NCBI RefSeq assembly: GCF_030271165.1
Contig: NZ_JASSZH010000001.1
Span: 62,001 to 126,000 of the forward strand
Origin: Psychromicrobium xiongbiense
GTDB lineage: Bacteria; Actinomycetota; Actinomycetes; Actinomycetales; Micrococcaceae
DNA length: 64,000 nucleotides
Direction of reading: 5' to 3'
The notes under the pieces are model-generated. The model saw nothing but the letters and a program-made list of their open reading frames with translations, was not told the origin of the DNA and did no database searches. A program made the position numbers and the translations under genes. Of this stretch, positions 1 to 8,196 are shown piece after piece. Each line of letters starts with the position of its first letter. Position 1 is the stretch's first letter.

Positions 1-1
1 A

Positions 2-1321
2 GCGGCTGCAGAACTTGTTCATGACGTGTTGGCTCATTCCTACGAATCAGACTTTCCGGTAGAGGGGCGAGACCTCGACGATGACAAAGACTTCCGCTGG
101 TCGAAACGGGCAGCGATCGATCTACTAGAGGAACTCCTCAAGAGGCGAGAGAACATCGTTATTCCACAGGAGTTTTTTGGGCGCTTCGCCGATCTACTCC
201 TAGATGACGTCGCGGACGAAGTGCCGTGGATGGATTATGAAGCCGCGGAACGCGGAAGTGAGGTTTGGGGTGCGCTCACGATGTCGCTCAACTGGACATG
301 GCCTCGTCGGCTCGGCGGGCTCGTTCTCATAGCCACGAACGATCAGGATGCGCCAAGAGCGACCAAGGCGTTAGCAGCCTTGGAGAAGGAGCTCGCGAGG
401 AACGACCCACACGGGGCCAGCCGGGCAGTGTTAGGGGGGAACCTCGGACGCCTGTTTGCGAGACAGCCGGAGTGGCTCAAGGCACACCTCGACGAATACT
501 TTGGAACGACTGATTCGGTGTCACGCGAGCAGCAGCTTGCCTTGACAACCGCGCTTGCAGTTCATTACTGCCATCGTGATCTCTATGAGTTGCTGACTGG
601 CTCGATGACTGGCGCAATTACCGTCGGCGATGAGTTGGTCAGCGGATTGCGACTTGACGGTAAACCGCTGCAGAAAATCGGTGAGTGGATCATCAATGCA
701 CTGATCTTCGGGTACTCGTTGTTGACCGATTCGCTGCCACAGGCCTTTTTCACCCAGGTTGACGCGGAGGTTCGTGGCGAGGCTTTGGGGGCGATTGCCT
801 GGGGCTTTTCCCGGTCAGATCGCGTGGATGAGGGCATACGGGATCGCTTTGCGATGCTCTGGGACGAGCGAATCCGTCACGTCCGCGAGAACTCTGCTGA
901 TCGAGCAGAGCTAAACGGCATCTCCTGGTGTGCGAAGGGGAGTCAGTTTGCCCGCGAGTGGTGGCTCCCCCGTCTTCGGGAATCGCTCGAGCTGGATCCT
1001 GCTGTCGCCAGTGCACGATACATAATCGGTACGGAACTTGCCCGGGCTTCTTCCGCTGATGCCTTGGGTTCGCTTGCAGTCCTCAAATTGCTGGTCGCAG
1101 CAGGCGAGGACAAAGACACTGGCGTTCTGACATTCGATCTTGGCCCTCATGTGCTGCCTATCGTAATCGCCAACGCGATCTCTTCCGGTGACGCAGCGAC
1201 GAAGCACGAGGGGGAGACTCTCATGAATGAGCTTGGAGCCAGAGGCAACCTCACCCTGGAGTCGGAGGTTCAGTCGGTGATCGACGGATCGATCACACCG
1301 AGCGATATTCCAGATGACTAG
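2..1321 (+). CDS. C-terminal part of a large protein of unknown function (5' end outside window)
   Basis: The reading frame is open from base 2 with no stop, so the first in-frame start in view (GTG at 26) is probably internal and the real start lies upstream. About 440 residues are visible. They are hydrophilic and rich in Leu, Ala and Glu, and read as repeated amphipathic helices. I see no P-loop, catalytic motif or membrane segment. The helical-repeat look would suit the C-terminal sensor or scaffold region of a large ATPase such as a STAND-type protein, but that is only an impression. The stop codon overlaps the stop of the convergent broken HTH gene by four bases. The function is unknown. 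Confidence 0.6.
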   Translation, partial: AAAELVHDVLAHSYESDFPVEGRDLDDDKDFRWSKRAAIDLLEELLKRRENIVIPQEFFGRFADLLLDDVADEVPWMDYEAAERGSEVWGALTMSLNWTWPRRLGGLVLIATNDQDAPRATKALAALEKELARNDPHGASRAVLGGNLGRLFARQPEWLKAHLDEYFGTTDSVSREQQLALTTALAVHYCHRDLYELLTGSMTGAITVGDELVSGLRLDGKPLQKIGEWIINALIFGYSLLTDSLPQAFFTQVDAEVRGEALGAIAWGFSRSDRVDEGIRDRFAMLWDERIRHVRENSADRAELNGISWCAKGSQFAREWWLPRLRESLELDPAVASARYIIGTELARASSADALGSLAVLKLLVAAGEDKDTGVLTFDLGPHVLPIVIANAISSGDAATKHEGETLMNELGARGNLTLESEVQSVIDGSITPSDIPDD

Positions 1322-1739
1322 CCTCGCGCTCTTCCATGAGTGTCTCTCGTGCGGACTCCGCGCTCCCGCAGGTAAGTCAGCACCGTGTGTGCCGTGAATC
1401 CGACTCGCTTGCCGATCCGCTCCAGCGACAGCCCTGACTCGTACAGCCGGACCATCTCATCGATCTGTGCCTCGGTTGGGGGGGAGTACGCCGGAGTAAG
1501 ACCTCGGCGTCCTTGAGCTTCCTTCTGACCGTGGTGCGGTTGCACTTGAACTCCTCAGCGAGCTCACAGACTGTGGCGCCAGCCTGGTACCGCGCGATGA
1601 GTTGCTCAGCCTCTCGTGAGGTGAGCCGTTTTTGCACTTGACGAGACACGGGCTCCGGCTCATAGTAACTGGCGGTACCGGGGCCATCAGACCTCTGGTC
1701 ATCGCCGCTACCCAGGGTATGCACGTAGGCGCGAACCAT
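1318..1739 (-). pseudogene. Frameshifted helix-turn-helix (recombinase-type HTH) protein
   Basis: Two overlapping minus-strand frames together make one recognisable protein. The first half, starting at 1739, has an HTH-like stretch (LIARYQAGATVCELAEEF) through about residue 80. The second half, in another frame, has a second HTH-like repeat (EMVRLYESGLSLERIGKRVG) and ends in the family-typical RGVRTRDTHGR. Actinobacterial proteins of this family normally carry both repeats in one frame. The frames meet at a run of seven G at 1478-1484 (plus strand), so one added base there would restore a protein of about 140 residues. This could be true decay or a homopolymer sequencing error. Confidence 0.6.
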
Positions 1740-1980
1740 CCGACCTCTGTTAGGAATTTTTTACATCAGGGTCGGTCAGGCCAACCTAGATCCGATATGC
1801 GAACACCTCGGGCACGGTTCATGCAGTCAGAGTCGCAGTGGACTCATCTCGCAATTTGCGACGCCCAGATACTCATCGCCCGGACCGATGAGGGTTCGGC
1901 TGAGCAAAGAGTTGTTCATCTGCTTCCGCGCATATGACGCCGCGCGGGGGTCCGACCCAGCCCGGCGCATCCTGATATGA

Positions 1981-1994
1981 TTGCGTATACGCAA
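1981..1994. promoter_or_regulatory. 14-bp perfect palindrome, likely operator of the toxin-antitoxin pair
   Basis: TTGCGTATACGCAA is a perfect palindrome ending 18 bases before the chosen ATG of the HTH antitoxin. Antitoxins with HTH domains usually repress their own promoter, so this is the natural autoregulatory site. A related palindrome, TCGCAA-T-TTGCGA, lies at 1849-1861 and uses the same half-sites in the opposite order. The 1740-2012 interval otherwise shows nothing I can identify. Confidence 0.5.
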
Positions 1995-2012
1995 ATAGTG
2001 AAAGGTGAAGCT

Positions 2013-2831
2013 ATGGAAGCGGCAACGATCGTCAAGCGCGTACGCGCGCTCAGCGGTATCACCCGCAAGGAGCTCGCCGAACTCGCTGGCCTCTCACCCT
2101 CGACGATCGGGCGGATCGAGCAGGGCGCACTGGACCCAACGTGGGGGACGCTTTCGCGTGTCTTGGAGGCGACCGGCTACCGAATCAACGGGGACACCGT
2201 CGTCTCCGCGGGTGACCAGACGGCGATTATCGCCGCCCGCCCGGTGCTGGAATCGCTGCTTGCGCCTGCGGCGGCTATGGTGGATGCGTTCGTGCCCACG
2301 ACGGAGGCGCTCCAGCAGGCTGCCGGTTCTGTCGTCGACCAGTGGCTGAGCCGGTGGGCTCGCGCGGGCTGGCTGTCCGATCGAGCGGATGCCGACGATG
2401 CGGTGAGCGTCGCGGTCGCTGCAGGCAACGCCGGCAAGATCGCCCGTCGCAACGTCGTTCGCCGCAACGTCGCCGCTCCCGACGGCTGGCGTGATCTTGC
2501 GCGAAGGCTGGAGGACGAGGGTATCGACTATGCCGTATCCGGGCTTGTTGCCGCCCGCCGCGATCGAGCCACCGCTACAGCGATGACCCCAGTGATTTAC
2601 GTTGACGACCCGGCTCTGGCGGTGACCAGGCTCGGTCTGGAGGAAGCCGCGCCGGGCCGTGGTGTGTTGCTGCTCGCTCCCGGGGGTGACGAGATCACGC
2701 GCGTTGAGGTCGATGGCGGCATCCGGTTCGTCTCCCGTGTACAGGGAGTGCTCGACGCCTTTGCGGGTTCCGGGCGTGAACCTGACAAGGCAGAGGACAC
2801 GCTCCGCTCCCTGCTGGCCGTGCCCGCATGA
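2013..2831 (+). CDS. XRE-type antitoxin with AbiEi-like C-terminal domain
   Basis: Predicted DNA-binding antitoxin of 272 residues. Residues about 5-60 form an XRE helix-turn-helix (RKELAELAGLSPSTIGRIEQG). The C-terminal half contains DYAVSGLVAARR, VIYVDDPALAVTRLG and a closing stretch on RVQGVLDAFAGSGREPDKAEDTLRSLL, which resembles the C-terminal part of AbiEi-type antitoxins. ATG 2013 is chosen over ATG 1977 because AAAGGTG at 2001-2007 is well placed and because 1977 would put the palindrome at 1981-1994 inside the coding region. The stop overlaps the next start as ATGA, so the two proteins are translationally coupled. The assignment rests on motif reading and on the partner gene. Confidence 0.7.
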   Translation: MEAATIVKRVRALSGITRKELAELAGLSPSTIGRIEQGALDPTWGTLSRVLEATGYRINGDTVVSAGDQTAIIAARPVLESLLAPAAAMVDAFVPTTEALQQAAGSVVDQWLSRWARAGWLSDRADADDAVSVAVAAGNAGKIARRNVVRRNVAAPDGWRDLARRLEDEGIDYAVSGLVAARRDRATATAMTPVIYVDDPALAVTRLGLEEAAPGRGVLLLAPGGDEITRVEVDGGIRFVSRVQGVLDAFAGSGREPDKAEDTLRSLLAVPA

Positions 2832-3724
2832 TCCCTGACTTCGGCAACCTCGAGATTGAGATCATCACCTCGCGTCGCGCGCTCATCGACGTCATCAGTG
2901 GCCTTGCCGACCAGCGTGAGGCACTCACCGTGCTCGGTGGCCATGCGGTCATCGAAGTCACTCAGGGCGTCCCTGAGCTCCCGCCGGACGACACCACGCG
3001 CGACGGTGACCTCGGCGTCACCCCGCAGCTGCTCAGCGACACCCCGAACCTCAGCGCCCGCATGACCGAGCTCGGCTACGAAGCCGCACGCTCTGAGCGC
3101 CCCGGAGTATGGTCCCCGGTGTCGCAGCGCGACCGCAGCATCCACGACCGTGACAGCGTCGATCTCATCGCTCCGATGTCGCTTGCCCGGGCCGACCTCA
3201 CTACTAGCCGAAGCATCCGCGCCGCCCGCGTCGGCGCCCGCGTCGGCGCCCACGGCAAACGCGCCGTCTCCGCGACCCGCGGCACTGAGCTCAGCGTCAT
3301 CGATCGCCAATGGCGCACGCTCCGCTCCTTCGATGGCGGACCGACCGTCGATGCCTACGTTGCTGGTCCGTCGGCGCTGCTCTGCGCGAAAGCGTACAAG
3401 CTCCACGACCGGCTCGACCCGACCGAACTGCGCCGCAACGCGGACCGGCTGCGCCCGAAAGACTTTGCCGACCTGTATCGGCTTCTCCTGGTTGTCACAC
3501 CTGAGGAAACGGCAGCCGTCTTCACCCTGGGGATCGCCGACCTGAAGATTGGCGAGGCCGTTGCGCTCGGCCGCGACTATCTCATTGAGATTCTCGTCGA
3601 CGCTTCGACCGTCGCCAGCATGGTTGCCGATGCTTGGGGTGACACCTCACGCGAGGCTGAGTTCCACGCACATGTCGACAGCTGGCGCCGCAGGTTTGTC
3701 GTCCAGCCGTCGCCGACGAGCTGA
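2828..3724 (+). CDS. Nucleotidyltransferase-fold toxin (AbiEii/MenT-like)
   Basis: Protein of 298 residues with the layout of AbiEii/MNT-like nucleotidyltransferases. A short GG motif (VLGGHAVIE, about residues 36-44) is followed by an Asp pair in TTRDGDLGV (about residue 60), the expected metal site. Later come the conserved Lys/Arg stretch LLCAKAYKLHDR and the RPKDFADLYRLL helix typical of this family. Such toxins transfer nucleotides to tRNA or other targets and are neutralised by the upstream antitoxin. The start overlaps the antitoxin stop by four bases. It could instead be a substrate-modifying nucleotidyltransferase, but the coupled HTH partner favours a toxin-antitoxin role. Confidence 0.7.
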   Translation: MIPDFGNLEIEIITSRRALIDVISGLADQREALTVLGGHAVIEVTQGVPELPPDDTTRDGDLGVTPQLLSDTPNLSARMTELGYEAARSERPGVWSPVSQRDRSIHDRDSVDLIAPMSLARADLTTSRSIRAARVGARVGAHGKRAVSATRGTELSVIDRQWRTLRSFDGGPTVDAYVAGPSALLCAKAYKLHDRLDPTELRRNADRLRPKDFADLYRLLLVVTPEETAAVFTLGIADLKIGEAVALGRDYLIEILVDASTVASMVADAWGDTSREAEFHAHVDSWRRRFVVQPSPTS

Positions 3725-3802
3725 CCGACCATGGCGGGGCGGGTGTCTGCCTGAAGTGCTCATCAGGCTCGCGACCTCCCCGGTCTGGGAAGCAGCACAT
3801 GG

Positions 3803-4420
3803 TCAGCCCAGCAACTCTGCGGCCGTATCAACATCCCGCCCGTCGGCCAGATCTCCGCACTCCACCAGCTCAACCCCATGACTGCGCAGGTAGGCCTTTC
3901 CGCCCTCGTCTCCGGCCAGCGAGGCCGCGAAATCGGCCCAGTGCTCGCGCCCGATGACGACCGGATGCCCCGGGACGCCGTCGTACGCGGCCCGGCGGAT
4001 GGTCATCGGCGTGGCCCAGGCGGCCACCCGGGACACCACCTCGGCGCGCAACCCGGGCAGGTCCACCAGAGTGATCACCACGGCATCGCACACGTGGGGG
4101 GACACCGCGGCAAGCTCCGCCATCCCGGCCCGTAGCGAGGCACCCATACCCTCGGCCCAGTCCGGGGCAATGACGTGGCGGACCCGTGGATCAGACGGCA
4201 ACAGCTCGATGGCGGCCGCAGCCTCAGCCCCCAGAACGGCGATGACCGGCTCACAGCCGGCAGCCAGGAGCAACCCCACGGCACCGGCGAGCCACGGTAG
4301 GCCGTCGGCGCCACGCACCAACGCCTTCGGTCGCCCCATCCGGCGACCGGCACCCGCGGCCAGCACCAGGCCAGCTGCGCGCGTCGAAGCGACTGACCCC
4401 GGAGCCGCCCAACTGTCCAT
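3803..4420 (-). CDS. MobA-like molybdenum cofactor cytidylyltransferase
   Basis: NTP transferase of about 205 residues, the size of MocA/MobA-like proteins. The N-terminal nucleotide-binding signature AAGLVLAAGAGRRMGRPKAL is clear, and LVDLPGL in the middle is the usual acidic metal-binding segment. MocA-type enzymes attach CMP to molybdopterin for xanthine dehydrogenase-family hydroxylases. One such hydroxylase lies at 19244-22836, so this gene probably serves it. The frame is open to a GTG at 4444, and ATGs occur at 4426 and 4420. I chose 4420 because AGGGATG lies just upstream. It is divergent from the uraD-uraH gene. Confidence 0.8.
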   Translation of the reverse strand: MDSWAAPGSVASTRAAGLVLAAGAGRRMGRPKALVRGADGLPWLAGAVGLLLAAGCEPVIAVLGAEAAAAIELLPSDPRVRHVIAPDWAEGMGASLRAGMAELAAVSPHVCDAVVITLVDLPGLRAEVVSRVAAWATPMTIRRAAYDGVPGHPVVIGREHWADFAASLAGDEGGKAYLRSHGVELVECGDLADGRDVDTAAELLG

Positions 4421-4486
4421 CGTCATCCCTATAGTTAACTGCACAGGTAGTTGTCTTCATAGGCACGAACCCCCGGAGGAGCACGG

Positions 4487-5356
4487 ATGTCTGAGCCATT
4501 GATCGATGCCGAGCGGTTGCGCGAGCATCTGCCTACCGCTCTGGCCGTTCCGCGGTGGGTCGATGATGTGGTGGCCGGTGCCCCGTACCGCTCGCTGGCA
4601 GATCTCGTCTCGACGGCAACCCTTCTGGCGACGCCGCTCACTCGGCGGGAGATCGACCAGGCCCTGGCGCACCACCCGAGGATCGGCGAGCGTCCGGTCG
4701 GCGAAGGTGCTGCGCAGGCGTTCTCCCGACGCGAACAGGCCTCCGAAGACGCAGAAGACCCGGTGGTCGCAGCCGCCATTGCGGAGGGAAACCGGGCCTA
4801 CGAGCAGCGCTTCGACCGGGTGTTCCTGATCCGCGCAGCGGGGCGGAGCCGGGCGGAGATCCTCGCCGAGCTGAACCGTCGGCTCCAACTGAGCGATGAA
4901 GAAGACCTGGCCGTGGTCGCTGAACAACTGCGGCAGATCGCCATCCTCCGGATCCGCTCGATGTTCGGCACAGAAACATCAGGCACCCAAGCAGATGCTC
5001 AGTCTCCGGTCACAGCGGCCACGAGCGTCGTGACCACCCACGTCCTTGACGCGGCACTCGGCCAACCCGCGCGTGGTGTTCCGGTGCAGCTGCAGCGCCG
5101 GTTCGGCACCGAGTGGGTCACCCTCGCGTCATCGGTGACCAACGATGACGGCCGGGTCGCGCCCTTCGGCCCGGCAAGCCTTGAATCGGGCCGTTACCGG
5201 GTGGTCTTCGATACCGCCGCCTACTTCGCCACGCAGGGCCAGAACGCGTTCTACCCCGAAGTCACTGTGGTGTTCGAGCTGGCCGAGCCGGAGGGCCACT
5301 ATCACGTGCCGCTACTGCTGAGCCCTTTCGCCTACTCCACCTACCGGGGCAGTTAG
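4487..5356 (+). CDS. Fused OHCU decarboxylase / 5-hydroxyisourate hydrolase
   Basis: A 289-residue fusion of the two enzymes that follow uricase. Residues about 1-165 are OHCU decarboxylase (UraD): AHHPRIGER carries the catalytic His, and the AEGNRAYEQRF helix is typical. Residues about 180-289 are a transthyretin-like 5-hydroxyisourate hydrolase (UraH), with THVLDAALGQPA near the start and the terminal YRGS signature. Together they convert 5-hydroxyisourate to S-allantoin. GGAGGAG sits just before ATG 4487. The stop overlaps the convergent deaminase stop by four bases. In uricase pathways the decarboxylase acts second, so the domain order is reversed relative to the reaction order. Confidence 0.92.
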   Translation: MSEPLIDAERLREHLPTALAVPRWVDDVVAGAPYRSLADLVSTATLLATPLTRREIDQALAHHPRIGERPVGEGAAQAFSRREQASEDAEDPVVAAAIAEGNRAYEQRFDRVFLIRAAGRSRAEILAELNRRLQLSDEEDLAVVAEQLRQIAILRIRSMFGTETSGTQADAQSPVTAATSVVTTHVLDAALGQPARGVPVQLQRRFGTEWVTLASSVTNDDGRVAPFGPASLESGRYRVVFDTAAYFATQGQNAFYPEVTVVFELAEPEGHYHVPLLLSPFAYSTYRGS

Positions 5357-5829
5357 TAGTCCGTACGCGCGGAGTTCGCGAGCCAGGCGTCGAACGGCTC
5401 GGCCGCATTCTCCGGGCGGGCGGACTCGACCAGCGTCGGCCAGGTGCTTCGATCCCGGGTAAACAGCTCGTAGAACTCGAGGTCGTCGAATCCGCCACGG
5501 GCGGCATCGTGCCGATCAGCTGCGAAGACCACCCGGTCGAGGCGTGCCCAGAGCGACGCTGAGACGCACAGCGGGCACGGCTCGCAGGAGGTGTACAGCG
5601 TGGCCCCGGCCAGGGAAAAAGTGCCGAGCGAGGCGCAGGCGGCCCGGATCGCCTGAACCTCGGCATGGGCCGTCGGATCGTTGTCCCGGGTGACCCGGTT
5701 CTGCCCGAGCGCCAGCAACTCGTCTCCTCGGGTGATCAGCGCGCCGAACGGTCCGCCACCCTCGGCCACATTGGCGACGGCGAGTTCCACTGTGCGAGCC
5801 AGCCAGCGCTCGTCGGATGAGGTGCTCAT
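5353..5829 (-). CDS. Guanine deaminase-like nucleobase deaminase (CDA fold)
   Basis: Protein of 158 residues with the zinc signature of the cytidine-deaminase fold: HAE at residues 55-57 and PCPLC at 84-88, plus GGPFGALI early on. This matches GuaD-type guanine deaminases and related nucleoside deaminases. Its start overlaps the uricase stop as ATGA, so it is cotranscribed with and translationally coupled to uricase. That supports a purine role, such as guanine to xanthine ahead of the hydroxylase and uricase steps. Another aminopurine or pterin substrate is possible. Confidence 0.82.
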   Translation of the reverse strand: MSTSSDERWLARTVELAVANVAEGGGPFGALITRGDELLALGQNRVTRDNDPTAHAEVQAIRAACASLGTFSLAGATLYTSCEPCPLCVSASLWARLDRVVFAADRHDAARGGFDDLEFYELFTRDRSTWPTLVESARPENAAEPFDAWLANSARTDY

Positions 5830-6731
5830 GCCAGGCCTGCCGATGCGTGCCAGGCCTCGCCGGCGTCGGGCGCATCCTCACGCAGGATCGTCGCCTCGAT
5901 CAGGCCGTAGGGGCGATCCGCCGCAAAGAACACCTCCCCGGGATTCTCCAGCCCGAAGGGGCTGAAATCGATCAGGAAGTGATGCTTATTCGGTGCCACC
6001 AGACGAATCTCCGCAACCTCGGGATGCGCATCGAGCACCGCCGTTCCCATATGCCACAAGGTCTGCTGCAGGGCCAGCGACTGCAGCGTGGCGAACTCCT
6101 TCACCATCACGGCCCTGATGCTGGTGTACGCCGCCTCCCAGTCGACGTCGACCGAGCTGAAGCGCCACTTCGCGACGATCGACGTCGCCATCACCCGGTC
6201 GTGGGTTTCCGGTAACGTCGTGTACTCGTCCTTGAGGAATCCGGCGAACTCCGAGCCGGTCGACTTGAGGATGACCAGATCCTTCACTCCACCGATCACC
6301 TGGGCGCGCTGATCGACGCCCTTTCCTTCGATCGTGATGGCGGCGGTGCGCACCTCGGGTCCGGTGCGCAGCCAGGTGTGGTCATGCTCGACGCCGTCCA
6401 CCGTGGCCCGCTGCCAGCTGTACTCCTCGATCTCAATCCGGGCGCCCGTCACCGGCGCCACATCGTCGACGAAGTGCCGGGCCAGCGTGAGCCCGAAGTC
6501 CTCAATCGAGCCGAGGCCATGCTCCTTGGCGAAGGCATAGGCGGTGTTCTTCTGAGTGTCGGTCGGCAGCACCGCGGACTGATCGCCCGTCAGATACGCC
6601 TCGTCAAAGGCTCCGCGCAGGGCGGTGGTGACATTGACATCCCTGATCTCGTGCCGCGGGGCGTCGCGGTAAATCCGCACCAGACGTGTCTCCGCCTTGC
6701 CGTACTGGTGGTCTCCGAGGAGGTATCCCAT
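5826..6731 (-). CDS. uox: Urate oxidase (cofactor-independent uricase)
   Basis: Full-length uricase of 301 residues. It oxidises urate to 5-hydroxyisourate. Key residues are visible: Lys12 in YGKAETRLVRIYR, Thr57 in LPTDTQKN and the late His in PNKHHFLIDFSPFG, which form the Thr-Lys-His set known from fungal uricase. AAAGGAACACC precedes ATG 6731. It heads a two-gene unit with the deaminase. The uraD-uraH gene is convergent rather than in the same operon, so the pathway is split between strands. Confidence 0.95.
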   Translation of the reverse strand: MGYLLGDHQYGKAETRLVRIYRDAPRHEIRDVNVTTALRGAFDEAYLTGDQSAVLPTDTQKNTAYAFAKEHGLGSIEDFGLTLARHFVDDVAPVTGARIEIEEYSWQRATVDGVEHDHTWLRTGPEVRTAAITIEGKGVDQRAQVIGGVKDLVILKSTGSEFAGFLKDEYTTLPETHDRVMATSIVAKWRFSSVDVDWEAAYTSIRAVMVKEFATLQSLALQQTLWHMGTAVLDAHPEVAEIRLVAPNKHHFLIDFSPFGLENPGEVFFAADRPYGLIEATILREDAPDAGEAWHASAGLA

Positions 6732-6772
6732 GGTGTTCCTTTCAGTGGAGCTGTCGGTCGTCAGTGTCGATC

Positions 6773-7393
6773 TCAGCCCGGGAGCTTCGCAGAGGTCCAG
6801 GCGGCCCCATCCCGGCGGTACTCAATGCGGTTGCTCGGGCCCTCCGGATCGCCGCGCCAGAAGGTCACACGCCGTGGTACCACACGGTAGCCGACCCAGG
6901 TGGGCGGTGCTTCAAGGGTCTCTACGGGATGGGTGTCGCCGAAGGCGGCCCAGCGGTTGCGGCGTTCCTCATGGCTCAGCTGGGCGATGGTCACATCGTT
7001 CGCCCAGGCGAGCAGCTGCAGATACCGGGACCTGGCGGTGAACACGGCGGCTGCCTCTGCCGAGGAAGTCTGCTCCACGGTGCCCTGCACACTGATTTGG
7101 CGGCCGACCTCTGGCCAGACCAGCACCAGCGAAACCCGCGGGTTCAGCTCCAGATCGGCAGCTTTCCGGGAGCGGGCATCGGTATGGAAGTACAGCCCGG
7201 AGCCGTCGAAGGCGCTCAGCAGCACATTGCGGGAGTTGGGGTAGCCCTCGGGGTCGATCGTGCTCAGCGTCATCAGCGGGCGCAGCTCGCTGTCCGGATG
7301 CGGCAGCCACAGGCCGAGTAGTTCCATCGGGTCCGCCAGGACCTGGTCGATGTCCTCCAGATCCCGGCCGAAGGTGGCGGTCGAGGTGATCAT
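6773..7393 (-). CDS. PNPOx-like FMN flavoprotein (PdxH family)
   Basis: Protein of 206 residues with the pyridoxamine-phosphate-oxidase split-barrel layout: MTLSTIDPEGYPNSRNVLL near residue 40, LYFHTDARSRKAADL and SLVLVW in the FMN-binding core, and a C-terminal PRRVTFWRGDP stretch similar to the PdxH dimerisation domain. It is the last gene of an operon whose upstream member overlaps its start (ATGA). True PdxH is possible, but its place behind a creatininase-family amidase and an FAD oxidase suggests a catabolic flavoenzyme acting on the same unknown substrate. The reaction is not determined. Confidence 0.75.
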   Translation of the reverse strand: MITSTATFGRDLEDIDQVLADPMELLGLWLPHPDSELRPLMTLSTIDPEGYPNSRNVLLSAFDGSGLYFHTDARSRKAADLELNPRVSLVLVWPEVGRQISVQGTVEQTSSAEAAAVFTARSRYLQLLAWANDVTIAQLSHEERRNRWAAFGDTHPVETLEAPPTWVGYRVVPRRVTFWRGDPEGPSNRIEYRRDGAAWTSAKLPG

Positions 7394-8196
7394 GCGGAAA
7401 CCACCGGTGCGGACGGCTGGAAGGCTGGTTGAAAGGCAGAGATTTCCTTCAGCGACGCCACCGCCTGTGCAACCGAGGACTCGAAGAGGAGCGCGCCGAA
7501 CTCGGCGTTCGCCTGGGTGGCATCACCGACTACGCCTGCCGGTCCAAAATCGTTGCTCAGCCAGCCGAAGCTCACGGGCTTGCCGTTGAAACCGATGTAC
7601 TCGAAGTCGGCCAGATGCTCGGGAACCCACCGATCTGCCAGATCGAGATCCACCAGATCCGGGCGCAGGTACATGATGATGGAGGTCTCGCTGGTGCCGC
7701 CGTGGATGCCAAGTCCCCGCTCATCCTCACCCTCGCCGTTCGGCGACTTCGTCATGACCAGCGAGGGCATCAGGAAGGTCTGCAGGCCGAACTGCCGGCG
7801 GATTTCCCGCAGCGCCACCTGCAGAAGGGCCACATTCCCGCCGTGACCGTTGAGGAAAACCAGCTTGGTGGCTCCGGTCGCTGCGACGGAGCGGCCGATG
7901 TCTACGACGGTCGCCATCATGGTCTCCCAACGAAGCCACATGGTGCCGGGCGCCCAACTGTGCTCATCGGACTTGGTGTAGCCCACGGTCGGCAGAATCC
8001 AGACGTCCAGGCCTTCCTCGGCCGCTCGGTCCACCGCGGCATTGCCGATGACATCCGCGAGCAGGTAGTCGGTGATCAGTGGAAGGTGCGGGCCGTGATG
8101 TTCGATGGCACCGGTCGGCACGACGACGATCGAGTCCGGCCCCATGGCAGCACCGGCGGCCGGACCGGAGAGCTCGGCGAGCTTGCGGCCGCTCAC
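7390..8196 (-). CDS. Creatininase-family amidohydrolase
   Basis: Protein of 268 residues with the full creatininase metal-binding pattern: Glu32, His34 and Asp43 in GAIEHHGPHLPLITD, NGHGGN at 116-121, and Glu170 in HGGTSET. The family hydrolyses small cyclic amides such as creatinine, or related amide bonds in cofactors. The GTG start overlaps the FAD oxidase stop by four bases (GTGA), and its stop overlaps the PNPOx start, so three genes are tightly coupled. The substrate is unknown. A ring-opening step in the degradation of a heterocycle is my inference from the neighbours. Confidence 0.8.
   Translation of the reverse strand: MSGRKLAELSGPAAGAAMGPDSIVVVPTGAIEHHGPHLPLITDYLLADVIGNAAVDRAAEEGLDVWILPTVGYTKSDEHSWAPGTMWLRWETMMATVVDIGRSVAATGATKLVFLNGHGGNVALLQVALREIRRQFGLQTFLMPSLVMTKSPNGEGEDERGLGIHGGTSETSIIMYLRPDLVDLDLADRWVPEHLADFEYIGFNGKPVSFGWLSNDFGPAGVVGDATQANAEFGALLFESSVAQAVASLKEISAFQPAFQPSAPVVSA

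Noticed and set aside
1632-1937. A 101-codon plus-strand frame between the broken HTH gene and the toxin-antitoxin pair
   Set aside because: It overlaps the HTH gene on the other strand, has no ribosome site and no recognisable content.
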